Source of the DNA: a virus
DNA: 56,674 bases
IMG/VR virus record: IMGVR_UViG_3300034021_000712
Span: 1-56,674 of that record
Direction: 5' to 3' (one strand)
The translations under genes were made by a program, and so were the position numbers. The notes under the pieces were generated by a model that saw only the letters and a list, made by a program, of their open reading frames with translations, did not search any database and had not been told where the DNA came from. Positions 14,597-22,864 of the stretch are shown in pieces (the stretch's first letter is position 1; every line of letters begins with the position of its first letter).

Positions 14597-15232
14597 TTAA
14601 GAAAGGATTTCTAAAAGATTAGGTAATGGCTTTTCTTTTTTGGTTCTTTTCTTTTTTACATTCTTTTTGGCATTATGAAAATTGCCATCATAAAACTCAA
14701 TTGCTGCTCTAGAGTTATCTCTAGGCTTTTTATACTCAAGATTATCTAAGAGATTGTTTTTAGGATTAGTATCTAAGTGATCAATAAAAACAGTATCCCT
14801 CACCCAGTCTATAACCTTAGGTGGGATTCTTCTCTGCCCAACCATATCAGGAGTGATAACTTCAAACCAACTATCTTCCAATTCTTTTGGTGGATGATCG
14901 TATATAGATCTAAATGTTCCCATCATTAACTGATGGAGATACAATGTTATTCTAGCTTTCTTGCTGTTCTTTTGTCTGCAACTGTAACTATATGTTGGAT
15001 CCCAGTTTTCAGGTAAAGTAAAATCTAATTTTTGATGGAGTTTATCTTTTGAATTTCTAGGTGTCATCAAGTGAACTCTATTTTTGAATCTCAAGAGACT
15101 GTATACCTTTGCACTCTTAGTTACATAATATCCAGGAAGTGGATATCGGTAAACAGCTGGATATGCTAACTCTCCATCAATTAATATAGGCTCAGATAAA
15201 TCAGTTTGCAAAAATTGGCACGACTTCGACAT
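14597..15232 (-). CDS. HNH homing-type endonuclease, 211 aa
   Basis: The C-terminal half has the HNH core: VFIDHLDTNPKNNLLDNLEYKK with H, N, N in order, followed by RDNSRAAI, and an upstream LYLHQLMMGTF. The N-terminal part (YPLPGYYVTKSAKVYSLL) is NUMOD4-like, and the C-terminus is a lysine-rich tail. Free-standing HNH enzymes of this type are mobile genes in T4-like phages. It is the last gene of the operon containing the oxygenases, just before a terminator. Confidence 0.82.
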   Translation of the reverse strand: MSKSCQFLQTDLSEPILIDGELAYPAVYRYPLPGYYVTKSAKVYSLLRFKNRVHLMTPRNSKDKLHQKLDFTLPENWDPTYSYSCRQKNSKKARITLYLHQLMMGTFRSIYDHPPKELEDSWFEVITPDMVGQRRIPPKVIDWVRDTVFIDHLDTNPKNNLLDNLEYKKPRDNSRAAIEFYDGNFHNAKKNVKKKRTKKEKPLPNLLEILS

Positions 15233-15279
15233 TAACGCATCCCTCTTCTTTCACATGCGATTCCCAAAAAATGGCATCA

Positions 15280-15432
15280 TCAATCTTCAAAAATGTTGCT
15301 GTTTGCTTGCTGAACTTGTTCTTTTTCGGCTTCAGATACACTACTTGATACTTCATTATTTCTAGGTGGATATCCATAGAATTTTAACACCTCATCATAG
15401 AGGTTGTCAAGGTTCTTATTTGTGTTCTGCAA
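15280..15432 (-). CDS. Small hypothetical protein, about 50 aa, probable TTG start
   Basis: A strong GGAGGAGGG ribosome-binding site stands 7 bases before a TTG codon at 15432, which gives a 50-residue acidic product. An ATG at 15474 in the same frame lacks a good site and would overlap the upstream gene by 59 bases. The tail is rich in S, E and Q. No family recognised. Confidence 0.45.
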   Translation of the reverse strand: MQNTNKNLDNLYDEVLKFYGYPPRNNEVSSSVSEAEKEQVQQANSNIFED

Positions 15433-15721
15433 CGTTGTGCCCTCCTCCTGTAAATTCTGCAACAATTCTACCATCCTTTATCTTCTCAAATCTCTCTGGA
15501 TCCACTGCAATCTCATCCCAGTTTTGAGTATAAACTAGCATGTGAACATCATTCACCCTCTTATCTCCTTCTGTTATACAGATGGTAACATATTCATCAC
15601 AGACAAATTTAATGTAACCAGAATGTGATCTATATTCAACATAAGATCCTTCTTTCAAAGACATAATGATATCACGAAGTTCTAGTGCGTGTGAATTCCA
15701 GAGAAACAGAGGTGTGGTCAT
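15416..15721 (-). CDS. Hypothetical beta-rich protein, 101 aa
   Basis: Starts MTTPLFLWNSHALELRDIIM, overlapping the oxygenase stop by 4 bases. The middle, KEGSYVEYRSHSGYIKFVCD, followed by more strands, looks like a small beta barrel. I recall similar cyanophage proteins of unknown function. Confidence 0.6.
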   Translation of the reverse strand: MTTPLFLWNSHALELRDIIMSLKEGSYVEYRSHSGYIKFVCDEYVTICITEGDKRVNDVHMLVYTQNWDEIAVDPERFEKIKDGRIVAEFTGGGHNVAEHK

Positions 15722-16380
15722 GGAAGAGGAATTAGTGAGAATTGAGAATCTGGGATTGATGCTCTGAGAGTCACATCATACCCTAAAGTAATTCTAGGAC
15801 CTTTAAAGTCTTCATTAACAAATACTTTATGCTCTCGATATCCAGGACCAAAATAGATTTGCCCTGGCTTGTTTACGATCTCATAATGGTCATCACCATT
15901 TCGAAACTTAGTAACTGTTTCTTTAGGATCAATGGAGATATAACCATGATAATCCCAATGATGATCATGCCAATCAAGAACAGTATCTGGTCTATGAAAG
16001 TTCATCCAACATTGATACCAAGCAGGAGTTGCATCACCAATAGAAAGACGAATGAGTGATTTCAGTTGCCTTTGAATCTCATAAAAATAAGGTGATGGTG
16101 CAGTCAAAGCAAACACATTATAGAAAGAATAACCCGACAAATTTGAGTTTGAATTGTTCATTTCATTTTCAATGAAGTTGTGATCCTTCGCCTGTAAGAT
16201 CTGAGGGAGATCACCAAAAGTAAGTTCCTGTCTACGAGTAAGAGAAGAATCTACATTGACAAATACGTTCTTAAAATTTTCGTATGCAGTGTTTAGATCC
16301 TCAATAATTTCTCTCTGATAGCTTTCAATAAAATCGCTTTTATATAAAACCCAATCAGTTCCGTGATCAATTAATCTCAT
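15718..16380 (-). CDS. 2OG-Fe(II) oxygenase-like protein 1, 220 aa
   Basis: A double-stranded beta-helix oxygenase is suggested by H141-W-D143 in WHDHHWDYHGYISI, the distal H184 in YREHKVFV, and R196 (GPRITLGYDV) as the 2-oxoglutarate anchor. These enzymes hydroxylate, halogenate or desaturate substrates using 2OG, O2 and Fe(II). It is the last of six in the operon. ATGA overlap with the gene upstream. Substrate unknown. Confidence 0.75.
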   Translation of the reverse strand: MRLIDHGTDWVLYKSDFIESYQREIIEDLNTAYENFKNVFVNVDSSLTRRQELTFGDLPQILQAKDHNFIENEMNNSNSNLSGYSFYNVFALTAPSPYFYEIQRQLKSLIRLSIGDATPAWYQCWMNFHRPDTVLDWHDHHWDYHGYISIDPKETVTKFRNGDDHYEIVNKPGQIYFGPGYREHKVFVNEDFKGPRITLGYDVTLRASIPDSQFSLIPLP

Positions 16381-16997
16381 TTTAAAGCCTCCATGTTTAA
16401 GTTAATTAGATTAAAGTTTAGCACACATCGGTGTGTGTCATTTGCATAAGAAGAGCAATGAAAATGATTGCTTGGAAAGATAACCACTCTACCACGCTTA
16501 GGTTTAATTGGTTCCTTCAAAATATCAAAGTCGTTATCATTCTGAATCTTATCAAATTCTTCTTTAGTATAATCCTGGAGATGTTGCTGAAGAACGTGCG
16601 TATCTCCATTATTTGTATTGACATAATATAGCCCACTCCAAGAATTTCTATAGAAGTGGTCAACATGAGGTAGGTGCCAACCCTTATCATATCCAACTTC
16701 TTTCTGGAATAGATTTAGCCTCATGCTATCAAGTTTGTTCCATTTAATCTCTGACTCTCTTTCGCTAATAGCCAGAATAATAGGATAGAACATGTCAAAT
16801 AAATTAGATTTGACCGTATCATCACTATAAATGTAATGAAAAAATCCAGGAACATTTCTAGGATCTCTTTTTTTCACAGCAGAAATTGCATGTTGTTTAT
16901 AATACCAGGGGATTTGAATTTCCTCGTTGAAAACAAAATCTTCAATCCATTTCTGTTGAGCTTGAGGAATAATATCATCAATAATATAATATTTCAT
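16377..16997 (-). CDS. 2OG-Fe(II) oxygenase 2, 206 aa
   Basis: The canonical set is complete: H111-V-D113 in LPHVDHFYRNSWSGLYYV, distal H180 (FPSNHFHCSS) and R190 (HRCVLNFNL). The region between carries a typical GxxxIFP turn before the distal histidine. Cytoplasmic, likely Fe(II)- and 2OG-dependent hydroxylase. Four-base overlaps on both sides indicate co-translation with the sister oxygenases. Confidence 0.85.
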   Translation of the reverse strand: MKYYIIDDIIPQAQQKWIEDFVFNEEIQIPWYYKQHAISAVKKRDPRNVPGFFHYIYSDDTVKSNLFDMFYPIILAISERESEIKWNKLDSMRLNLFQKEVGYDKGWHLPHVDHFYRNSWSGLYYVNTNNGDTHVLQQHLQDYTKEEFDKIQNDNDFDILKEPIKPKRGRVVIFPSNHFHCSSYANDTHRCVLNFNLINLNMEALK

Positions 16998-17599
16998 TCG
17001 ATAACTCCATTGTTTAATGTTTTCATTTCTTCATGTATTTCAGGGTGAGCTAAACTAAAGTGAGCACCAAGCATTGGTCTCCCATCATACTTATAATGAG
17101 AAAATTCACCCTCAGAATCAACATATTGTAAAAATCCCATAACCTGCTCTTTACCTGGGAAAGGGGGTCTCCAATGTAGATACTTTGATCCCTGAAAAAT
17201 TACAATATCTCCAACATCTAGACTAATTGATTCTACACCACTATCATATTGAATGTAAAGATCCCACTCAACTGGATCTTTAGTTATACAACAGCTAACA
17301 GAATATTCTGAAGATCTTCTATCTTTATGCCTCTTCAATTCACATCCATTCATGTATATTCTGGCATAAGAATAAGAAGGATAAAGCTTTCTACCAACTG
17401 CAGATGAGATTGTAGGCGTTAGGTTATCCATTAGCGCCTCAAAGCATATAGGAGAATACATAGCAAATGCTCCTGGAACAGTGGGATCAGAATCTGGTCC
17501 TCCAGAAGCAATAACATTTGCTCGTATTAGTTTGTATTCTGTTGCTATATGATCGCAAACTTCTTTGGAGATTGCATTTCTAATTATGATATGTTCCAT
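16994..17599 (-). CDS. 2OG-Fe(II) oxygenase 3, 201 aa
   Basis: H91-K-D93 (LKRHKDRRSSEYSVSCCI) and distal H142 (GSKYLHWRPP) form the iron triad; the 2OG anchor may be K150 rather than arginine, since no arginine stands in the usual place. The LDVGDIVIFQGSKYLH phrase is the classic strand before the distal histidine. Overall like prolyl-4-hydroxylase or PKHD-type enzymes. Start shares one base with the upstream stop. Confidence 0.8.
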   Translation of the reverse strand: MEHIIIRNAISKEVCDHIATEYKLIRANVIASGGPDSDPTVPGAFAMYSPICFEALMDNLTPTISSAVGRKLYPSYSYARIYMNGCELKRHKDRRSSEYSVSCCITKDPVEWDLYIQYDSGVESISLDVGDIVIFQGSKYLHWRPPFPGKEQVMGFLQYVDSEGEFSHYKYDGRPMLGAHFSLAHPEIHEEMKTLNNGVIE

Positions 17600-18231
17600 T
17601 AAATATTACCAACTCTACCAAAAAATACTAGTGTCAACCTTGAATCTTCGTTAGTTGTTCCAAAAAAGTCTGCAGCACTATGGAATTGTCTAGCATCAAA
17701 TAAAAGCATTCTATTAAATCTATTTTCAACCTTTAAATTAGGAGTGAAGTGTGAATTACATTCATTCCTATACTTTTCATATTGAACAACAATCTCATCA
17801 GATTCTGCATTTGCAGCAGTAACAAATTCATTTACATAATCTACATCTTTTCTATCTTTTAGCCGATCATAGAGCCAAGTTCCACTATTTTGTGGTGGCT
17901 CGGGATTTAAGTATACCATACCAGCAACATCTAAATCATCAGAGTCTTGATGAACCCAGCCACCAATATCTCTCTCCTTGCAGATATGAAAGGAGCAATC
18001 AAAGTATTCAAAGAAGTTATAGTTTGGTATATGGGGGATTAGTTTTCTGCAAACCAGATGATGAAAATCAACATGGTTTATATTTAAAATTTCAGATCTT
18101 AATCCAGACCAATTTCCACGATTACCTTTATAAAACTCAAAAGTAAGTGCCCAAGAACGAATAGCTTCTGGAGTTTCGAAAAAGTTATCAACAATAACAG
18201 TTGGAAATGGTGGTTTAACGATGCGTGTCAT
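17599..18231 (-). CDS. 2OG-Fe(II) oxygenase 4, DUF6445-like, 210 aa
   Basis: Triad H94-Q-D96 (GGWVHQDSDDLDVAGMVYL), H184 (ARQFHSAADFF) and anchor R198 (SRLTLVFF). The N-terminal phrase FPTVIVDNFFETPEAIRSWA is like DUF6445 proteins, which I recall beside tryptophan-halogenase genes in several Proteobacteria. That recurring neighbourhood supports a joint role with the halogenase at 21180-22835. Family assignment is by eye. Confidence 0.78.
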   Translation of the reverse strand: MTRIVKPPFPTVIVDNFFETPEAIRSWALTFEFYKGNRGNWSGLRSEILNINHVDFHHLVCRKLIPHIPNYNFFEYFDCSFHICKERDIGGWVHQDSDDLDVAGMVYLNPEPPQNSGTWLYDRLKDRKDVDYVNEFVTAANAESDEIVVQYEKYRNECNSHFTPNLKVENRFNRMLLFDARQFHSAADFFGTTNEDSRLTLVFFGRVGNI

Positions 18232-18938
18232 TTCTTATATAAAAATGCAAATGGGCATTTAGATTCTTGCTTCTTAAACATCAAATTCTTTGATAGCTTA
18301 GGAATTACATCCTTTAAAGCAATTCTCCTTTGAGTGTCTTCCACAAGAAGATCATCAGGTCTTGCTTTAACTAGAGTGAATTGGCAATTCAAATCACCCT
18401 CTTTAAAAAATCTAACTTTATATAGTGGATCTCCTCTCTTAATGACAATTGGTTTAGTGTCATCTAAAATATCAATAGCAAAAGAAAGTGGTCTAGTCCA
18501 GCTGCTAAGATTCCACCACCCACCAATAGTTACGAAATTACATAATGCATTGTTGGGATGTGGTGATTGATCTAACCAAACATTCTTCTCTTTTGTCCAG
18601 AAAAGAAACATAGGAATAGGAAGCTGATATGTCTCCAAATTGGATCTATTTTGCCCCTGAATATACTTATGAAACTGATCTTCTCTCAGTGAAGAGTTTA
18701 CAAACCTATTAACCCGATCAATCTCAAGACGGATATCTCTAGCAGCATATACAATAAATTCTCTGCTTGCCTTATGTTGGAAAGCAGGACATTCATAATA
18801 TGTCTTTGTATTTGGAATTTCTTGAATTTGCCTTTTAGGTTCAATACCGACACCATCTAAAGGAAGAGGTGAGTTTTTCATATCAGGAATATATCCATCA
18901 CCCTCAAATTGTTGATAATAGATCTTAATTTTCTTCAT
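18228..18938 (-). CDS. Unknown oxygenase-operon protein A, 236 aa
   Basis: Starts MKKIKIYYQQFEGDGYIPDM. It lacks the HxD...H triad. It shares a layout with the 20440-21207 protein: an early CP motif (YECPAFQHKAS), a long beta-rich middle, and a late phrase PIVIKRGDPLYKVRFF that parallels EVLIKGGTPLAQYIPI in the other. I therefore regard the two as distant paralogues, perhaps DUF6065-like, but I am not sure of the family. A binding or scaffold role for the tailoring enzymes is possible. Confidence 0.6.
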   Translation of the reverse strand: MKKIKIYYQQFEGDGYIPDMKNSPLPLDGVGIEPKRQIQEIPNTKTYYECPAFQHKASREFIVYAARDIRLEIDRVNRFVNSSLREDQFHKYIQGQNRSNLETYQLPIPMFLFWTKEKNVWLDQSPHPNNALCNFVTIGGWWNLSSWTRPLSFAIDILDDTKPIVIKRGDPLYKVRFFKEGDLNCQFTLVKARPDDLLVEDTQRRIALKDVIPKLSKNLMFKKQESKCPFAFLYKK

Positions 18939-19503
18939 AATACTTTGGAACAAAGTTTGCGTTTATAACTACTCTTTTTTGATGTTGTTGTGGGCAACTA
19001 CTAGAATGGTATATGCCTCCACCAAATAATATAATTCTCCCCTTCTTTGGAGAACATCTGTCTACAGGTATCCTGTTGCCATCAGAATTATAGTCAAAAA
19101 AGATTGTATCCCCGTCACTATCATTAACGTAATACAGAAGTGTTTTATGTGGGATATTGTAATCTATATGAGCTTTATTATATGTTGTTTTTCCTGTTTT
19201 GACAAGCAATCCACACTTAATTCTCAATAAATTATCCAAAGGCTCTTCAAATTTCTCTGAAGCTTCATAAAATAATGGCATAAGATAATCTAAAAATTCA
19301 CCTTCAATGCCAACTTGTCGATCATATTGAACATTGGCAAATCCTGGAGTGGGCTCGCCTTCATGTTCATCAATATGTTCTTTAGTGAAGTAAGAAACTT
19401 CTTCAAGATATCTCCAAGAAAATCTAAGACCCAATAGAACATGTTCTATTTCATCTTGATATCTTTTTGATACTACATTATCAATACATTTAAAATACTT
19501 CAT
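18925..19503 (-). CDS. 2OG-Fe(II) oxygenase 5, 192 aa
   Basis: Triad H112-I-D114 (KAHIDYNIPHKTLLYYV), H166 (GGGIYHSSSC), and anchor R177 (KRVVINANFV). The KKGRIILFGGGIYHSS phrase is nearly the same as KRGRVVIFPSNHFHCSS in oxygenase 2, so these two are probably duplicated genes. Overlaps the next gene by 14 bases. Confidence 0.84.
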   Translation of the reverse strand: MKYFKCIDNVVSKRYQDEIEHVLLGLRFSWRYLEEVSYFTKEHIDEHEGEPTPGFANVQYDRQVGIEGEFLDYLMPLFYEASEKFEEPLDNLLRIKCGLLVKTGKTTYNKAHIDYNIPHKTLLYYVNDSDGDTIFFDYNSDGNRIPVDRCSPKKGRIILFGGGIYHSSSCPQQHQKRVVINANFVPKYYEEN

Positions 19504-20150
19504 GCTCCAAAATTTATCGTTAAAACAACTCGATCATCATCAGAATTACTAACTTGTGTTCTATGCTTTATCCACCCAGGAAAAAATAAAACATCATTGG
19601 TCTTAACTTTAACTTCTTTCCAAAGATACTCTAATGGTTCATAGGGTAAACCAAATTTATGATACTCCAAAGGATCCCTAAATTCAATATTTCCAGAGTT
19701 TGGTGGGCATTGTAAGTAACATGTGGCAATCAAAGGAGTATGGTTATGATTGTGCTCTAGAGTAGCTCCTGTTCTCTTATGTAAATTATTCCAAGAAGAT
19801 GTAATAATAGGCGATCCCCTATATTTCAAATGATTCCACACAAACATTGCTCTATTCATCAACCAAGGCATAAAAAATTGAGTTTCTTGCCAGGTATGTG
19901 GTTGATATGATATGTGTAAATTATCTCTATTTTGTGCCGTAGAAAATGCTGCTCCTGTTTCTAATGCACTACCAGTATATTCAGGGTTCTGCGTTGCATT
20001 CATCGATAGCCCAATAGCATTCTGCAACCTAGACATAGGATAGTTAAATCCATCCTCGTAATGAAACAGCCAAATATATGATTCCCAAAGATCAATGGAG
20101 ACTGACCCAGAAGGTCTCTCCATTGATGAATCTTCCCATTGATATATCAT
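19500..20150 (-). CDS. 2OG-Fe(II) oxygenase-like protein 6, 216 aa
   Basis: Resembles the TIGR02466 group: SSWNNLHKRTGATLEHNHNH, then YLQCPPNSGNIEFRDPL, KTNDVLFFPGWIKH and RVVLTINF. The distal histidine is H196 and the anchor R207. In the first iron site the usual HxD or HxH is HNHNH (133-137), so the acidic ligand is replaced; a missing carboxylate is also a known feature of 2OG halogenases, though those have Ala/Gly there. Function therefore uncertain. Confidence 0.75.
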   Translation of the reverse strand: MIYQWEDSSMERPSGSVSIDLWESYIWLFHYEDGFNYPMSRLQNAIGLSMNATQNPEYTGSALETGAAFSTAQNRDNLHISYQPHTWQETQFFMPWLMNRAMFVWNHLKYRGSPIITSSWNNLHKRTGATLEHNHNHTPLIATCYLQCPPNSGNIEFRDPLEYHKFGLPYEPLEYLWKEVKVKTNDVLFFPGWIKHRTQVSNSDDDRVVLTINFGA

Positions 20151-20440
20151 TCCTCTTCTTCTTCTGGAATAGTAAGAACAAAGTTACCATCAGCATCGGT
20201 ATCTACATCCTCATTGAGAACGTCTCTCTTATAAATCATGAGACCTTCTACAGCTCCCATAAGTTTTGTTCTCTTTTCGATCAGATCATTTCTCTTGCCG
20301 AAATCAATTTTAGTGATTCCATATGGATTGATCTTAACATCATTCATTTCAGTTTCAAGCTTTTCAATTTCCTCGCTTGCCTCTTTAATCTGTGCAGCGA
20401 AATTAAGAATCAGTTCGTCTAAAGTCATAGTGTTCTCCAT
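20147..20440 (-). CDS. Coiled-coil hypothetical protein, 97 aa
   Basis: Starts MENTMTLDELILNFAAQIKE; residues 10-75 form a charged helical segment with heptad spacing, and the end is acidic (PEEEEE). Shares one base with the upstream stop. It could be a chaperone or structural helper within the fibre/tailoring operon; no family recognised. Confidence 0.55.
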   Translation of the reverse strand: MENTMTLDELILNFAAQIKEASEEIEKLETEMNDVKINPYGITKIDFGKRNDLIEKRTKLMGAVEGLMIYKRDVLNEDVDTDADGNFVLTIPEEEEE

Positions 20441-21207
20441 TAAAGATTTTTGCCGTTTGCGTATTTTGAAATAACTGTGATGGTTCTTTTCAACCTATCA
20501 GAAAGAGTATCATATCTGGGGATAGAATGTGAAGTAAACCTGAAAGAATGCTCAAGTTGCCATTCTTTTTCTCCAGCGCCATCAATGTATATATCATACC
20601 AATTTTTATCCAAAACTTTTCTAGGAATTGGAATATATTGAGCCAGTGGAGTTCCCCCTTTGATTAAGACTTCATCATTCAATTTGTGCCAGAACAATTG
20701 AACATTACACTGTAGTGCATATCTGGGATCAAATATTCCTGTAGCAGAGGTAAATCGATCTTCATTATTCCAATGAACATGCGTTTGAATTAACACAATA
20801 TCATCAGATGCCCTACATCTCCATGGTGTTTCAATTTTAATCGTTGTTGCTAATGTCTCTCTTGGGCTATCAATAATAGGTAAAGTTTGATCTGGAGGAT
20901 GGTTGCCTACCAAACCAGCTTGAGACATAAATGCCGATCCAGATTCCCACTCAAAGCTAGAACCGTCACCGTTCGTTTTAATTACAATATCTGTAGGGCA
21001 AGTTATAACCCACCCCATTTTAACGTATTGATTAATACCTGGGCAAGTTGCTGCCGATAAAATATTAGTAATCTTAGAAAAGGGGCACTTTGACCCCTCT
21101 CCTTTCCAAGTTCTGGTTAAAGATGATGCTGGGATGATAGGATATAAATCTTCTACTGCTTTTTCAAGAGAATAAAATCTTACCCAGGGCTTTTTTCTTC
21201 TAAACAT
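20440..21207 (-). CDS. Unknown oxygenase-operon protein B, 255 aa
   Basis: Starts MFRRKKPWVRFYSLEKAVED. Beta-rich, with ATCPGINQYVKMGW early and LFWHKLNDEVLIKGGTPLAQ late, matching the layout of protein A at 18228-18938. No catalytic triad is evident. The gene overlaps the halogenase stop by 28 bases, so it is tightly coupled to the halogenase. Possibly it supplies substrate binding; this is inference. Confidence 0.6.
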   Translation of the reverse strand: MFRRKKPWVRFYSLEKAVEDLYPIIPASSLTRTWKGEGSKCPFSKITNILSAATCPGINQYVKMGWVITCPTDIVIKTNGDGSSFEWESGSAFMSQAGLVGNHPPDQTLPIIDSPRETLATTIKIETPWRCRASDDIVLIQTHVHWNNEDRFTSATGIFDPRYALQCNVQLFWHKLNDEVLIKGGTPLAQYIPIPRKVLDKNWYDIYIDGAGEKEWQLEHSFRFTSHSIPRYDTLSDRLKRTITVISKYANGKNL

Positions 21208-22835
21208 GTATCAACTCCACCATAAATGTTGTCACGCAAGTATTCGTAATGTGATGGAAGAGTCTTAATATAATCTTCCATTCTATTTCTGAAGTTAAGA
21301 TACCCATCACGAATATTCAAGATATCTTCATCAGTCTCAATCTTATCAAATGCTCTCCTCATTCTAGCATGTTCTAGTGTAGAAATAGGGCGAACACCCA
21401 TTCCAGCAAGAATATAATTCATTCCACCCATGCTTTCATTATATGTATTCCTGTCTAAATTACCAGCAATACTAAACCAAACTTCATCAGTTCGACGTAA
21501 TGTGTTGAACATGTCTGGATCATATTCATGCTTAGTAGTAGCCCATCTCCAATATGGAGTATCATTTCTCTGAGAGAATGCATAATGCATAGAGACGAAT
21601 TGATAGAAATTATTGATTTCATCATCAACTGAGAAATTGTAAGATTCAATTTCAGTTCTAGTTACATATCCCTGCCTTCTATTCAGAATCTCTACTAGTC
21701 TAATAATATTTTCATGAGTTGTCAATAGACCAGTAGATTCTAATGGCTCAACAAAGCCATAGGATAATCCGATTCCAACACAATTCTTAACCCAAGCTCT
21801 TCTTCTCTTTCCATGCTTAATAGATACACGGAAAAACTTATCTGGATCTACTCTATCTTCTCCATACTTTTTAACAAGATGATTGTAGAACTCTTCCTTG
21901 GCTTCGGCATCGGTGCAGAATTCATTTGAGTATGCATACCCAGTTCCGATACGATTCCATAGAGGAATTGTCCAGCACCAGCCATTGTTCATCCCCTCAC
22001 AATCCGTGACGTTAATCATTTCACGGTCTTTTTGTTCTACATCATTAGTATATGGAATTCTAGCAGCCCAGGCTCTATTTGTTCTTAGGTTATTCCATTG
22101 AACGAAAGAACTACCAAATTGCTTTTCTAGCAGGAGTGATTTGAATCCTGTGCAATCAATGATCAGATCAGCTTCAATAGTTTGCCCCTGTTCTGTAAAA
22201 ACACCAACAACAACATCAGTCTTTTTGCTTCCACTAGGATCGTCACCTGCATCTTTAACAAGACCAGCAACATCACCATACATATGGATTACCCCGTTTG
22301 GGATAGCAACATTATCTCTCAAATATTCTCCAAACTTTTCAGCATCTAAATGATAGGCAGTATCCCACTCAAAGTTATACTTTGGTAGATATTCTTCATT
22401 TCCGTTTGATTGCTTATTATGCTTAACCAGATAGGTATTTGATGGTGCAAAAAATTCTGCAAATTTAACATCAAAACTTGGATCCAAAAGTTTAATTTCA
22501 TCCAAAGCATTCAACTTTAAAGTTGAAGATGGCATATGAAATCCAGTTTGAAATGGATATTGAAAAGTTCCCGAATCTTTAGTTCTAAAATTAGTAAACT
22601 GAATTGAATTCTTGTATGTAGCATTACAATGTGGCATCCAATCTTCATCTTTTAAGCCCAATAGCTTAAGGAATTTGTTGAAATGCCCAAGTGTAGATTC
22701 ACCCACACCAACTTTTGGAATCACTTTCGATTCAACAAGAGCAATTTGTAACCAAGGGCATAGTTTACTCAGGGCAGCAGCAGTCATCCATCCAGAACTG
22801 CCGCCGCCTACGATTACGACGGATTCGATTTGCAT
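21180..22835 (-). CDS. Flavin-dependent halogenase (tryptophan-halogenase family), 551 aa
   Basis: All hallmark motifs are present: FAD-binding GGGSSGW (residues 10-16), GVGESTLG (43-50), the catalytic lysine K75 in YKNSIQF, the halogenase signature W286-C-W-T-I-P291, and E366 in FVEPLESTG, equivalent to the active-site glutamate of PrnA. These enzymes use FADH2, O2 and halide to make HOX, which K75 passes to an aromatic substrate. Its length is close to PrnA (538 residues). A cyanophage member of this family, VirX1, has been reported to halogenate and iodinate varied substrates. A separate flavin reductase is needed and is not seen in the window, so host reductase is likely used. Confidence 0.92.
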   Translation of the reverse strand: MQIESVVIVGGGSSGWMTAAALSKLCPWLQIALVESKVIPKVGVGESTLGHFNKFLKLLGLKDEDWMPHCNATYKNSIQFTNFRTKDSGTFQYPFQTGFHMPSSTLKLNALDEIKLLDPSFDVKFAEFFAPSNTYLVKHNKQSNGNEEYLPKYNFEWDTAYHLDAEKFGEYLRDNVAIPNGVIHMYGDVAGLVKDAGDDPSGSKKTDVVVGVFTEQGQTIEADLIIDCTGFKSLLLEKQFGSSFVQWNNLRTNRAWAARIPYTNDVEQKDREMINVTDCEGMNNGWCWTIPLWNRIGTGYAYSNEFCTDAEAKEEFYNHLVKKYGEDRVDPDKFFRVSIKHGKRRRAWVKNCVGIGLSYGFVEPLESTGLLTTHENIIRLVEILNRRQGYVTRTEIESYNFSVDDEINNFYQFVSMHYAFSQRNDTPYWRWATTKHEYDPDMFNTLRRTDEVWFSIAGNLDRNTYNESMGGMNYILAGMGVRPISTLEHARMRRAFDKIETDEDILNIRDGYLNFRNRMEDYIKTLPSHYEYLRDNIYGGVDTCLEEKSPG

Positions 22836-22864
22836 AATACCTCTATAAACAATTAATAATTATA

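Noticed and set aside
15280-15474. ATG start at 15474 for the small gene
   Set aside because: A TTG at 15432 has a much better ribosome-binding site and overlaps the upstream gene by 17 bases only.
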